From Dentipellis sp. KUC8613 (taxonomy: Eukaryota; Basidiomycota; Agaricomycetes; Russulales; Hericiaceae): DNA of 64,000 bases. Positions 50,038-59,971 of this stretch are shown one piece after another. The notes below the pieces were generated by a model. The model made no database searches and was not told the DNA's origin. It saw nothing but the letters and a program-made list of their open reading frames with translations. The stretch's first letter is position 1. Every line of letters starts with the position of its first letter. The stretch lies in the NCBI GenBank assembly GCA_002286715.1, contig NSJX01000025.1, positions 28,742-92,741 on the forward strand, in the 5' to 3' direction. The position numbers and the translations under genes are program-made.

Positions 50038-51810
50038 TCAAGCACCCGCCTTGCCCAACAAGGCATACCCACTTCCCTGGGGCCCGAACAGCTGCGAGGG
50101 ACGGGAATGAGTGACGGCATGAGCATGATGTGGCATGGTATGGAAGGTGCCAGGGCAAGGCCGAAATGGAAAACATACCTTCGAGTAACAGCGGCGACAC
50201 ATCGGCTGGCCATCCTTCTCTGTGAGGCGACTCGAGTCGAGCGAGGTCCCGCACTCTGTGCACCTCAGGCAGGCCTTGTGGTACGTCTTTCCCACTGCCT
50301 TCACCTGTCAACGCAGTAATTGTCAGTCTTCGCATGCCCATCAATTGCCGTTGTGGCACATGCTGCGCTACGCGGGCTGGCACGCACCTGTTCAGCAAAA
50401 TAGACGCTCTTCCCGCATTTCGGGCACTGCGGCGTCCCGCCGCCCCAAGCCCGATTGCCTGTCGGCGTCGCGCGCAAGCCCCCGGTCAGCCCCACACCGT
50501 AGCGCGTGCCAGTGGGCGTGGAGGTCATCCGGCCGACGGTGCCAGTCAAGTTCATATGCATCACAGGGGTGCTGCTACCGTTCACGCTGCCATTCGACGC
50601 CGACCGCCCCATCGTTGCCGGTGTTCCATTGTTGCGCGGGGGCAGAGCGGGCGGCGGGGTCACCGCCTTCTCCACCTCCCATTCCTCTTCTTCATTCTCC
50701 CGCCTCTCCAGCTCCAGGGCACGCTTGCCGGGCGACAAGTCTGACAACGGCACCGTCCGCGGCAGCCCGCCCTGACCGCGCCCGAAATGCGTCGGGGTGC
50801 CCACTGCGCGGACTGGCGACTCGGCCCGCTTCTCCGGGGTGGTGTGTTCCGCGGGCTCAGGAGCGACGGCAGGAGGTGCGTCCTCTTCCTGCTCTGCGAG
50901 TGTCTCGAAGCTCTGAGAAGCGACCGGGCGAGGTGAGAAGCTTGCGCCAGCGCCGCTGCCGGTGATGTTGGCACGGACAGTGGCGCTTGGGGAACCAAAC
51001 GTTGCCCGGGTCGGGCTGAGGGCGCGTGTGGGGCGCAGCAAGGGCTCCGGGGAGCCCATCCGCGCGCCGTATGTCCCACCTGTGTTTGCGCGCCCGAGGG
51101 TAGCGGTTGCGAAGACTGGCTTGCGGTTCGGGAGCGGAGGTGGCGAGGTCGTGGTGCGGGATGGAGTGTCAACAGAGCGCGTCGGTGAGGTTGGGTTGGG
51201 GAAGTAGGCACCGCCGCGAGTCGGTGAGGTTGGTGAGGCGAAAGAGGTACCGGTGCGAGTTGGCGAGAGCGGGGCAAGGTCGGGGCGGTGGGGCAAATTC
51301 GCTTGACGGAGGTCGCGCGTCCCGAAGCGCTTGCTATGGCAGTTCTTGCTGTAGAAGGTGAGTGGAAAGTCAAGACCTCCGAGTAGGCATCTACTTACCA
51401 GTATGGCTGCATGAAATGAAAAATGAATATGAGTATTCTATGGAGATGCTCAAGGCTGGGGTGCGCACCTCTTGATCATGCTCTAGAAGACTGAGGGAGT
51501 CTAGCCGCTTGTTACATTCGACGCACGCTAGACAAGGCTGCCCTGCGGTCAGGCATCCGCTAACGATGTGACGTGAATAGGGTACACACTTTGTGATACA
51601 ACTAAAGGTGCAGGATAATTAGTCAGTCGTGTAAGAGGAACCGGACAACGGGGAACACACCTTCCGTCCAGGGCCCATCACCTAGATGGTTTCAAGCCGA
51701 CACTGAGCTCTTCGTCTGCAGTACGGACAACAGAGAGCACGCACCTGTTCTGCTGCATAAACTGCCTTGCTACATCTCGGACAAATAGGTGTTCCTCCGA
51801 ACGGATGCAT
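50038..51810 (-). CDS. Two-LIM-domain protein with Ser/Pro-rich linker
   Basis: A likely cytoskeletal/scaffold protein. It opens MHPFGGTPICPRCSKAVYAA at 51810. LIM1 (C-x2-C, then YHKPCLACVECNKRLD, then PYCKNCHSKRFG) is spread over at least six exons, including ones of 21 (51661-51681), 12 (51590-51601) and 8 bases (51399-51406). A linker of about 280 residues follows (LSPTRTGTSFASPTSPTRGG..., many S/T-P sites). LIM2 then reads PQCPKCGKSVYFAEQV, KAVGKTYHKACLRCTECG, PMCRRCYSK, ending LLGKAGA at 50038. Each LIM keeps all zinc ligands after splicing. The layout recalls cysteine-rich-protein LIMs with a long disordered spacer; partners unknown. Confidence 0.85.
51399..51406 (-). other. Putative 8-base micro-exon in the LIM gene
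   Basis: CCATACTG with a cag acceptor (51409-51407) and a gtaagt donor (51398-51393). Splicing gives GAG|CCA-TAC-TG|C-AAG-AAC-TGC, i.e. E-P-Y-C-K-N-C, supplying the first zinc ligand of the last LIM1 pair. Confidence 0.7.
51590..51601 (-). other. Putative 12-base micro-exon in the LIM gene
   Basis: TTGTATCACAAA, with acceptor ctttag on one side and donor gtgtgt on the other, encodes L-Y-H-K. The His is an expected zinc ligand of LIM1 between the 21-base exon (VMGPGRK) and the exon starting PCLACVEC. Confidence 0.72.
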
Positions 51811-52114
51811 AATTTAGTCAATCGAGCGACGAATAATGATAATAGAAACGTCAAGTAGGATGCTTGAAAGGACTATGTGGCTCAGGAGGGGTCCGTGAGC
51901 CGGTCGTGGTGGTCGTAAATGAGGATATGAGGGCAGGTGCCGGAGCGCAGCGCCCTTGCAACGCCTCCGAGCCGCTGACGTAAATCTCTTGCTCGCAACC
52001 ACCCGCCAGCATAGCGGAAATCGATTGGTTTGTGCTCCCAGTTGCATCCGCCGTGGATCGTTTCTGACTAGCTTCCATGATTTTAGCGACATGGAGTAAA
52101 TAAGTCCGCCCTCG

Positions 52115-52290
52115 ATGCCGCTAAATGTCGTTCTAGGTCCCCTACTTGTGATGCGAGGCAAATGTTATGATTGTCAAAAGCCTGAAAGCGAACCCAAATG
52201 CCACCTCCGGCTGTAGTGGATATCGATTTTCTTGTCTCACTCCCTAACAAGAGTGAAATCAATCGCCAACTTGGACACGGCACCCTTGCG
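52115..52290 (+). pseudogene. Degraded MYND-finger paralogue
   Basis: From the ATG at 52115 the frame reads MPLNVVLGPLLVMRGKCYDC then QKPESEPKCHLRL and stops at 52214-52216. It aligns without gaps to the first exon of the three intact MYND genes downstream: Met-Pro, V-x-LGP at the same distance, a C-x2-C pair six residues after LGPL, and KPE[ST]E as in copy 1. After that, about eight to ten bases appear lost relative to copy 1, breaking the frame. The following TCCGGCTG..GGATAT stretch still matches copy 1's CSGCHRIY codons, and a weak AACAAG.AGTG match to the second exon appears at about 52249. I see no recognisable C-terminal domain. It is a relic of a fourth array member. Confidence 0.7.
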
Positions 52291-52598
52291 AGACGGTGTT
52301 ATACCAGTCCTTATCACACGAGCGGTAGACGGTAGCACAATAGCCAGAAACGGCGGTCGCATGCGAATCACCGACGGGGACTCCAGACTGGAAGCGGCGA
52401 TCCGGAATCCTGCAACGACCAGTTCGTTTCGTTGCCATATGGGCTAGCGGGATCTTTTCAACCATCACTACGACAGACGAGCAAAATGCGCGATCACAGC
52501 AGGTTCGTCGTACCAGCGGCTCTTTATTCTATGAAGCAAGTACAAGTCCGATCTAAAACCAACAGCACATCAGATAGTTCCACGATCAAAAACGAGAC

Positions 52599-53446
52599 AT
52601 GCCTCCTCGCCGGCGGAACCCTCTTGCCTTGGGCCCTCTTGCTCGTGCCACAAAGCAGTGCCAGAATTGCTTCAAACCCGAAACAGAATCCGAGCACCTT
52701 CTTTCTTGTTCCGGCTGCCATAGGATATACTACTGCGTGAGTGATCTCAATCCCGTCTACCGTCGATGACTAACGATAAAGTATAAACAGTCCAAGGAGT
52801 GTCAGAAGCTTGACTGGCCTACCCACCGAGATCCATGCAAGATGGCTCGAAAAGTTCGCGAGGAGATTAAAGCGATGTCTGCCTTGGCACCGTCTGGTCC
52901 CAACGCCGGACCAACAGCTCGCGATGTCGACGATGCCATGAAGTCTTGGATACAGGTACCACCGGCGAGACCAGCGACATTCGTTCGATCGACTTACCAC
53001 CGCGACAGATATTCAGGTCGGCCCTCGTATGGGCACACAGCCATGCGCTCAACCTTTACAACCACCCAGAGAATGTCGACAAGCAATTTCTAGAGCTGAC
53101 ATTGAAGCCGACCTTTTCCGGGAAGCTTCCCCGCGACGCCGATCCTGCCAGGTACTTCCTTTTAGAGAAGGCAAAAATTCGGTCCTACGAAAATGCTGCG
53201 ACATACACAGCGGGAAACCCACGCATCCAAGCCTTATGGAGCCACGTTGAAACCACCAAGGGTCGGTCGCGGAAGGTTCAGCAGGAGGGCGGCACTGGAA
53301 TAGGCAATATGCTACTTCTCGTTGAGCCACTCATGCACGTTTTTCAATGTCCTGATTTCGAGGACTTGACCAAATGTGGGGTGACGTATTGCCCGGAATG
53401 GGAGAAAGGCCTAGAGAATATTTTCAAATATGCTTCTGGGATATGA
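52599..53446 (+). CDS. MYND-finger protein, array copy 1
   Basis: About 245 residues from three exons. The MYND finger reads QCQNCFKPETESEHLLSCSG then CHRIYYC|SKECQKLDWPTHRDPC, with the zinc-ligand pattern complete across the first intron (after YYC). After a short linker (ARDVDDAMKSWIQ) a second intron with a cgacag acceptor leads to a C-terminal domain: VWAHSHALNLYNHPENVDKQ, LKPTFSGKLPRDADPARYFL, GGTGIGNMLLLVEPLMHVFQ-CPDFEDLT and ending EKGLENIFKYASGI. I do not recognise this domain. MYND fingers bind proline-rich peptides in other proteins. Start chosen at the ATG at 52599, matching the sister copies. Confidence 0.82.
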
Positions 53447-53858
53447 GTTGTGTACTCTACATATATGTAGTAGTCATAGCCGTTTCTTGGAGTCGACATA
53501 TACGTAGGATTGGTATTTTGGCACGTACCGTAACAGATCATCGAGGTTTAGGTTGTCGTCTTGCCAGTGTTTCGGACGCATTGTACGTCGTGTGCAGATG
53601 ATGGAGTGGTTGCACTTGCAAGAGCGCGGGCGGCGGAGAGTAACGAAAATGGATACAACTCCGGTCCCGGCTCAAGACTAGTACTCCCTCAAGACATGAC
53701 GTAAATGGTACATATGTCCTTCTTCCTGACGACTCAGGCCAGCGGGCAGCATCTCAATTGCCAAACCAGATAAAAGTGCGGTCGGTTCAAACCTAGTAAA
53801 ATCTTATTTCTCCTAACTTTGACTCGAGTCACCAACATATATCGCTTCAGATCAAAGA
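53447..53858. other. Spacer between MYND copies 1 and 2
   Basis: 412 bases, AT-rich, with no frame resembling a MYND copy. Presumably the terminator of copy 1 and the promoter of copy 2. Confidence 0.5.
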
Positions 53859-54711
53859 ATGGCGCCGACAGTTGCCCTGGGGGCCATAGCTCGCGAGGCT
53901 AAGCAATGCCAACACTGCTTTAGATCCGAGACCGAGGCGGGTCGCCTTCTTTCATGCTCTGCATGTCACAGGGCCCATTACTGCGTATGTTCAGGTGCTC
54001 AGGCTCAACCAGCGGAACAAACCATCTGACGAGGCAGGTTTGGCAGAACAAAGAGTGTCAGACTGCAGACTGGCCAAACCACAAAGTTGCCTGTAAATTG
54101 AACAGACAAACCCGCGATCGCGTGAAGGCCGAATCATCTTCACTATCTGCTGGATCTAGCTCTAGTGTTGGTGCTGAGCCTAATGCGCGGGATGTCGAGG
54201 ATGCGCTTAAGCCTTGGCGTCAGGTGAAGTATGAAGGCTATGGTATCCTGCATCTGACTGAATGCAGCGACAGATACATAAGCCTGTCTTCAATTGGGCA
54301 CATAGCCAAGCTCTCGATCTATACCACCATCCGGAGAACGTCGATACGCTGATTCTCCAGCTGAGGCTGAAACCAGCCTTCACCGGGAAACCTTCCCGTA
54401 ATGCTGATCAGGCGAAGCTGTTTCATCTGGAGGGCACCGATGTCATATCGTTCAACGACACCGTAGCGGTATGGTCCGAGAAGCCGCATTTCCGGCCTAT
54501 GCTCGGTCAACTTGGGTCGATCCAGGCTCAATCCGAAGTCGTCCGGAAACAAGGTGGTACAGGGGTGGGCATCGTGCTACTTCTCGTCGGAAGAAACATA
54601 CATGTCGTGCCATGTGGGTATCCCGACGATCTCACAGCCAGCAAAGAATTGTATCATCCGGACTGGGAGCAAGAGCTTGCCAATGTTTTCAAGAATGGCA
54701 TGCGTTTCTGA
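53859..54711 (+). CDS. MYND-finger protein, array copy 2
   Basis: Same layout and intron positions as copy 1. MAPTVALGAIAREAKQCQHC starts the finger, with SCSACHRAHYC|NKECQTADWPNHKVAC completing it. The linker ARDVEDALKPWRQ precedes the second intron, whose acceptor gives IHKPVFNWAHSQALDLYHHP. The C-terminal domain then shows LKPAFTGKPSRNADQAKLFH, GGTGVGIVLLLVGRNIHVVP-CGYPDDLT and PDWEQELANVFKNGMRF. Closer to copy 3 than to copy 1 by eye. The Ser-rich stretch before ARDVEDAL is longer than in copy 1. Function unknown. Confidence 0.82.
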
Positions 54712-55085
54712 GACCCGCCGATCATTTTCGCTTATATATGCGTATTTGACCTTGTATAATTTCTCTTCAGAATGTCTTCTAGTCGCGCCGTATGATTCTC
54801 TTTGAATTGTTCTGTATAGATCCGTGCACGCTTCATTACAAACAATACCTATTCCTGATCAATGTCGACATCGCGGTGCTACATAGGATATCGCGTGAGA
54901 TCGAGCTGCAGCCGCGCGACTCGCGAGTCAATAAATGCAACAAGGCTACAATTGGGATGCTCTTTCACATCAAAGCTCGTTTGATGACGATGCCGTACAC
55001 GGCGTGTCTGTCCTTCTACTTCCAGACAGGCGACTATCAGTGAGCAACATTGTAACGACAATCAGCTGAAACGCCAAACCTCCCC
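54712..55085. other. Spacer between MYND copies 2 and 3
   Basis: 374 bases with no MYND-like frame and no other gene; promoter/terminator DNA. Confidence 0.5.
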
Positions 55086-55934
55086 ATGCCATCGCACGTT
55101 GCTCTGGGTCCTGTTGCTCGGGCAGCGAAGCAATGTCAGCGTTGTTTCAAATCCGAAGTCGAAGTGGGTCACCTTCTTTCCTGTGGTGGGTGTCATAGCG
55201 CACATTATTGCGTGAGTCAACTCAGATAGTAGAAGGGATCATCTCACAGAAGAGGGCGATTAGAACAAGGAGTGCCAGACGATAGATTGGCCAAACCATA
55301 AACCGCTATGCAAGATAAACAGAGATACACGCGCCCATGTCAAAGCGCTAACAGCTTCGGAAGTCGCTGATTCCAGTTCAAGCGTCAGGGTCGGGCCTAG
55401 TTTGTTGGACATCGAGGATGCATTGAAACCCTGGCGACAGGTGAGCAGACAGCAGTGCTGCAATATCTGAGACTTCACTGAGTGCTGCGATAGATACACC
55501 GGCCAATGGTGGTCTGGGCGCACAGTCAGGCCCTCGATCTTTATCATCACCCAAAGAACGTCGACAAACAAATCCTCGTGTTGAAGTTGACGCCAGCCTT
55601 TACTGAGAGGCCTCCACGAACAGCCGATCAAGCGAAGACGTTTCACCTCGAATTTGCCGAAGTTATGTCTTACGAAGATGCTATAGAAGATTGGAAAGAC
55701 TTACCTGTATATCAGCCTCTAATCACCCAGCTTGGCCCCATTCAGGCGCTCTCCCAGAGAATCCAAGGGCAAGGTGGTACGGGAGTAGGCCTAGTAGTGT
55801 TGCTCATTGCTAGGAGATGTGTGCATGTCATGCCGTGTGGTCATCCTGACGACCTTACTACCAGCCCACAGCTCTATCGTCCAGACTGGGAGGAAAGGTT
55901 GGCAGACATATTCCGCCGAGGCATTCGTATTTGA
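55086..55934 (+). CDS. MYND-finger protein, array copy 3
   Basis: MPSHVALGPVARAAKQCQRC opens the finger, completed by SCGGCHSAHYC|NKECQTIDWPNHKPLC. Both introns fall at the same codons as in copies 1 and 2. The C-terminal domain reads MVVWAHSQALDLYHHPKNVD, LTPAFTERPPRTADQAKTFH, QLGPIQALSQRIQGQGGTGV, VHVMPCGHPDDLTTS and PDWEERLADIFRRGIRI. The start MPS..VALGPVAR is the closest match to the relic at 52115. All three intact copies keep zinc ligands and open frames, so they are probably expressed. Confidence 0.82.
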
Positions 55935-56310
55935 GGAGACTTTGTTGGATATATACACTTGTATATAGTGCGCGACACGACTAGTTCCAAGCCTTGTACT
56001 TGTACGAACTACTTATGAGTGGTTCACCCTGGTAGCTGTGTATGTAATTTTACTTCAAGCTGTCATGCGTGGAGGAGAGTATTGTTTTTCAGCGACAATT
56101 ACCCCAGTTCGAGTGCGGGGGTCGCGGGGTTGGACGTTGGCGTCAAGAGGAAAGGACGGACAGATCCGGATGTTCCCACGATTCGGAGATTGAAAATGAT
56201 TTGACAACTCTGATTTTGAGCAGCAAACGGTACCGCTCGCTTTACCACCCTTCTGCCTCTCCCCCCCTCGTCCCCTTTTCCCCACCAAAAACACCCTTCA
56301 GCCCGCCAAC
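55935..56310. promoter_or_regulatory. MYND copy 3 terminator and eIF5A promoter
   Basis: 376 bases. The 56235-56310 leader is strongly C/T-rich directly before the eIF5A start, as is common for highly expressed fungal translation genes. No TATA box was clearly seen. Confidence 0.5.
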
Positions 56311-57146
56311 ATGTCTGACGACGAGCAGCACAACCACACCTTCGAGCAGGTCAGTATTCTATACTCTTTGAACGCCATGATATGCGTGCGATCTTCAGAT
56401 TTCTGACGGAAACCTACCTCTCCTCAGGCCAATGCTGGGGCCTCCACCACCTTCCCCATGCAATGCTCGGCCCTCCGCAAGAACGGACACGTCGTCATCA
56501 AGGGTACGTCTGCCCCATTTTCGCAGACAATCTTTGGATCTGACGGGTAGCTGGCCACAGGCCGCCCCTGCAAGATCGTCGAGATGTCCACCTCGAAGAC
56601 CGGTAAGCACGGTCACGCGAAGGTCCATCTCGTCGCCATTGATGTGAGTTAGATCTCCAAAATGCCTCATGAACACCATTTAACACCCTTTCTCGCAGAT
56701 CTTCACTGGCAAAAAATTGGTACGCCGGGGTAAAAAATTGTCTGGGACAGGTATTAACTGTCCAAACAGGAGGACATCTGCCCCTCCACCCACAACATGG
56801 ATGTCCCCAACGTCACTCGTAATGAATACCAGCTCGTACGTTTTTTCACCGCTTTTTAGGGTTTCTGCACGGGAGTGGCTAAACGATTGGCTCAAGGTTA
56901 ACATCGATGACGGTTTCCTCAACTTGATGACCGCCGACGGTGCCGAGAAGGACGATGTCAGGGTCCCCGATGGCGACCTCGGCAAGCAGATCCAGTCCGA
57001 TTTCGACGACGGCAAGGATCTCCTTGTCACCATTGTGTCTGCCATGGGAGAGGAGCAGGTGCGTTTTTAATAACTGTGCTGGGCGCTCCGCGTGCTGACG
57101 TGTATCGTAGGCCATCTCCGTCAAGGAGGCTCCCAAGGGCAACTAA
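56311..57146 (+). CDS. TIF51: Translation factor eIF5A
   Basis: eIF5A helps ribosomes through difficult peptide bonds such as proline runs and in termination. Joined exons give about 160 residues: [94 protein letters not shown] and ending SVKEAPKGN. The Lys in TGKHGHAK is the residue converted to hypusine in all eIF5A proteins. At least six introns; one exon (56699-56719) is only 21 bases. The size is normal for the family. Confidence 0.95.
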
Positions 57147-57688
57147 TTCCTGCATTCTGGTGAGCGTCAACTTCTTTTCTTGGCCGGACTGCCTTGCATG
57201 ATGCAAATTTGCGAGTCACGTGTGCTGTCATATGAAAGCCTCACCTCATCCTCACTTGTTGATTGTTATCTGTCCCTGTTGCTGATCATGCCCTTCACAG
57301 TGTACTCTGTTCCATCTGTGTTTTGTCCTCTGTCTCTCATTAGCGCATCCCCCGCCCTCACGCTGTTTTCGTCCATCTTCTGGATGTATCCATCGTTGTG
57401 CATGTACTTTTTCAAGACTTGTTTAGCTTGATCGTCATGTACAGCATCCACCCTCTCTAATGGAGGAGTACATAGCACCTCTTTATAGCCGCAGTTGTCA
57501 CGATGTCGGAGTGGTTAAATTTGTTTGTGAAAATATCAATGTCAAACATAGATCTCCTTGGGTTCTCGTTCTGCCTGAACTCCTGTGAACCGAATTGATT
57601 CCAGCGGTAGGAGCACAAACATGCGAAACAGCAGTGAGACAGCAAAAGCAAAGGATGTACACTAAGATGCGATGGCCACAATCCAGGA
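57147..57688. other. Convergent intergenic region with tRNA-Ser-like 5' half
   Basis: It lies between the converging stops of eIF5A and the TAF8-like gene. At 57497-57518 the sequence reads GTCACGATGTCGGAGTGG then TTAA, like the acceptor/D-arm start of a fungal tRNA-Ser. No matching T arm or TCGTGAC 3' acceptor strand follows within 150 bases, so it is at most a tRNA fragment. Nothing else is supported. Confidence 0.4.
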
Positions 57689-59507
57689 CTACATGGGTCG
57701 GCTCGCTCTTCCACCCGCAAGGTTCAATCGGTTGAGTTGAATGCTGCCCTGGCGGGGACGACGTAGAGCAAGCGGTTCCTTGAAACTCTTCGGCTCATAC
57801 TGCCACGTAGTATAATACCGTGCATCTGGCAAAGCCTTCTCCTTCTCCTCCGGCTCCTTCCCCTTCCCGTTAGGGACACCATTCGCCAAAGACTCTTTGC
57901 CCTTTGCATTGACCGGAGTTGGAGCGGCATTTGGGGGAATGACTGAAGAATTCCAGGGCGCCGGGATACTAGGACGCTGCATGATTGCCTGATCACCCGG
58001 AATGAAGGGCGGATGGCCGAGACGAGTTGTACGCGAGTGCACGGGACCCTATTCTCTGTGCATTAGCGTCGTCGAGCGGAGAAAGAAAGGATTGAGTCTC
58101 ACAGATAGTATGTTTCGCGCAAGCTCGGGTATTCGGGACGTCTGTTGACTGACAAGCGGTGCGAGCCGTTCCAGCGCAGCAATCGATCTGGGAGCCGCAG
58201 GAGGCAAATTCGACCTCTTCTCTTTCTCCTCTTTTGACCCATCCTCGCCTGGTGGTGCCTTGCCTACCGGTATTGGGTACGTTGGACCAATGACAGCAAC
58301 GCTGGGTGCGTTTGGTGCAGTCGAAGCATAAAGTGTGTCTGCAGGCTCCCATCGCGGGTTCCTTTGCGCTTGGCTGAGAAGTGCCATGGCGACACGATGC
58401 CGTGCTGCATTAGCAGCATTCGGATTTGCGGGGGGAGGATGCGTCAATACACGGTGGTACGCGTTGACTATTGCTGGTTGGATGAGAGGGGTTGGGAGTC
58501 GAACAGCAGTAGACGATGCGGCCTCAGGGGTCTGTGGGATTGTTGATGGAGGGAGGTGCCACTCTGGCGTGGCGGCAAGAACGGATTGCGAATATGGAAC
58601 AGTTGTGAGGTAGTCAGGAGGAGTGGAGGATAGATGGCGAGGAGGAGAGGGTGCTCGCTCTGCTTTCACTGGAGAATCGCGGGCGGCCGGTGGTGGTTCC
58701 GAGGGAGGGGGAAGGGCAAGAGGTTCCGGTTCTGCCGAGACACGATCCGAGGGAAATGGTGGGAGGAAGTCGGGTATATGTGGCGGTGGCCGCCAGTGGT
58801 CTGTGCGCGGTCGTTTTCGCGCGGGCGACGAAGGATTCGATATGGGAGACAATGGCAATGGTGGTGAAGATGGCCGTCGTAGTGTCGCCGGCTCGAGTGG
58901 TATTGGTGGCGCACTTTCACCCATCAACACGTCCGCGATCTCCTTCCCCAACTCTTCTCCAATTGTCGCGTCCAAGGCATCCTGCATCTCGACATTCTGC
59001 ATCTCGAAGTCCTCCAAATCCTGCTCCGATTCGTCGTCGGCTTGGTCTTCGTCCGACATGTCGTCTGGAACGGGAGCATATACCAGAGGTATTGATTCTG
59101 GTGTAGGTGGCATTCCGTCCGCCAAAGAAGCTATGGACCATGATGTCAACTTAAGCCGTGCACCAAGCACGACTTGACTGACCCTTGAAACTGCCCAAAT
59201 CTTCGAGCCGTTTCGCAGAGTGACCAGCGTACCGCGCCAGCTCCTCGCCCTCGTATGTGCAGTACTCGCTGAGCTCTTCCATGCTCAATCCAAGGTCTTC
59301 AAGCGCAAGAACTGCATCTCTTGCCGTCAAGTTTGTTCGGTTCGCATGCTGGGCATATTGGGCGCATGTCGTGGATAGTAGGAGGAGGTATCGAGACAAG
59401 AGATCAGTTAGGGCTACGGAAGCCTGAGTCGACGACCGGGCAAAGTTGTGGGCATGAAGAGTTTTCAATGTGACAGACTCAAGAAACTTGAATGCCCCTG
59501 CGTCCAT
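57689..59507 (-). CDS. TAF8: Histone-fold TFIID subunit, TAF8-like
   Basis: A probable TFIID subunit. The N-terminal 100 residues form a Bromo_TP-type histone fold (AGAFKFLESVTLKTLHAHNF, TDLLSRYLLLLSTTCAQYAQ, LTARDAVLALEDLGLSMEEL). After an acidic stretch (DDMSDEDQADDESEQDLEDF), the segment PPPHIPDFLPPFPSD matches the short proline motif of the TAF8 C-terminal region, which favours TAF8 over TAF3; no PHD finger is present. The rest is Pro/Ser-rich and disordered, with NLPPAAPRSIAALERLAPLV and a basic tail ending GGRASRPM. Three exons are evident, with introns near 59125-59180 and 58045-58100. Start at the Met at 59507. Confidence 0.65.
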
Positions 59508-59971
59508 TGGAAGTGGTCGTGAAGCTCGGGGATGGGCTAGTCTCGCCGTCGTCGGGCGCGACGTGCTCGATGTCGTGGTGGTTGGGAGCAGGCGTTGTAG
59601 CGGCGCTTGAACCGCCTCGGTGGCTTCCGATATGTTTCTGCGACGTGTCTCCTATTTGCGCGCATCATCTCAAGGCGCTGTTCATCATGGTCAATGTCTT
59701 TCCTGTTGCGTCGAGCCAGTATCGGATGCTCTCTTCCTAGGCAGGCTCTATGCTCGGGTGAAGATGGTCCGTGCGTCGGTAAAATTTGTGGTCGCTTTCC
59801 AGAGGCTTTATCACTTCAAGTTCTAACTTCGCAAACGCCGACTCAGAACACGGTTCAAAAAGTACATTCATATCATTTTTGGATGCAGAGGTGACTTTGC
59901 GACAATAAGTATACAAAATGTGGACTACTGCTGTCATTGCCGGACTTTTCAGAAGGACCTGTTTCCAGGTA
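59508..59971. other. Intergenic, TAF8-like promoter and AA9 3' end
   Basis: 464 bases between two minus-strand genes. It must hold the terminator of the AA9 gene and the promoter of the TAF8-like gene. Plus-strand frames up to 95 codons have no recognisable content. Confidence 0.45.

Noticed and set aside
57497..57640. Functional tRNA-Ser gene
   Set aside because: The 3' acceptor strand and T arm are missing, so only a 5' fragment can be supported.
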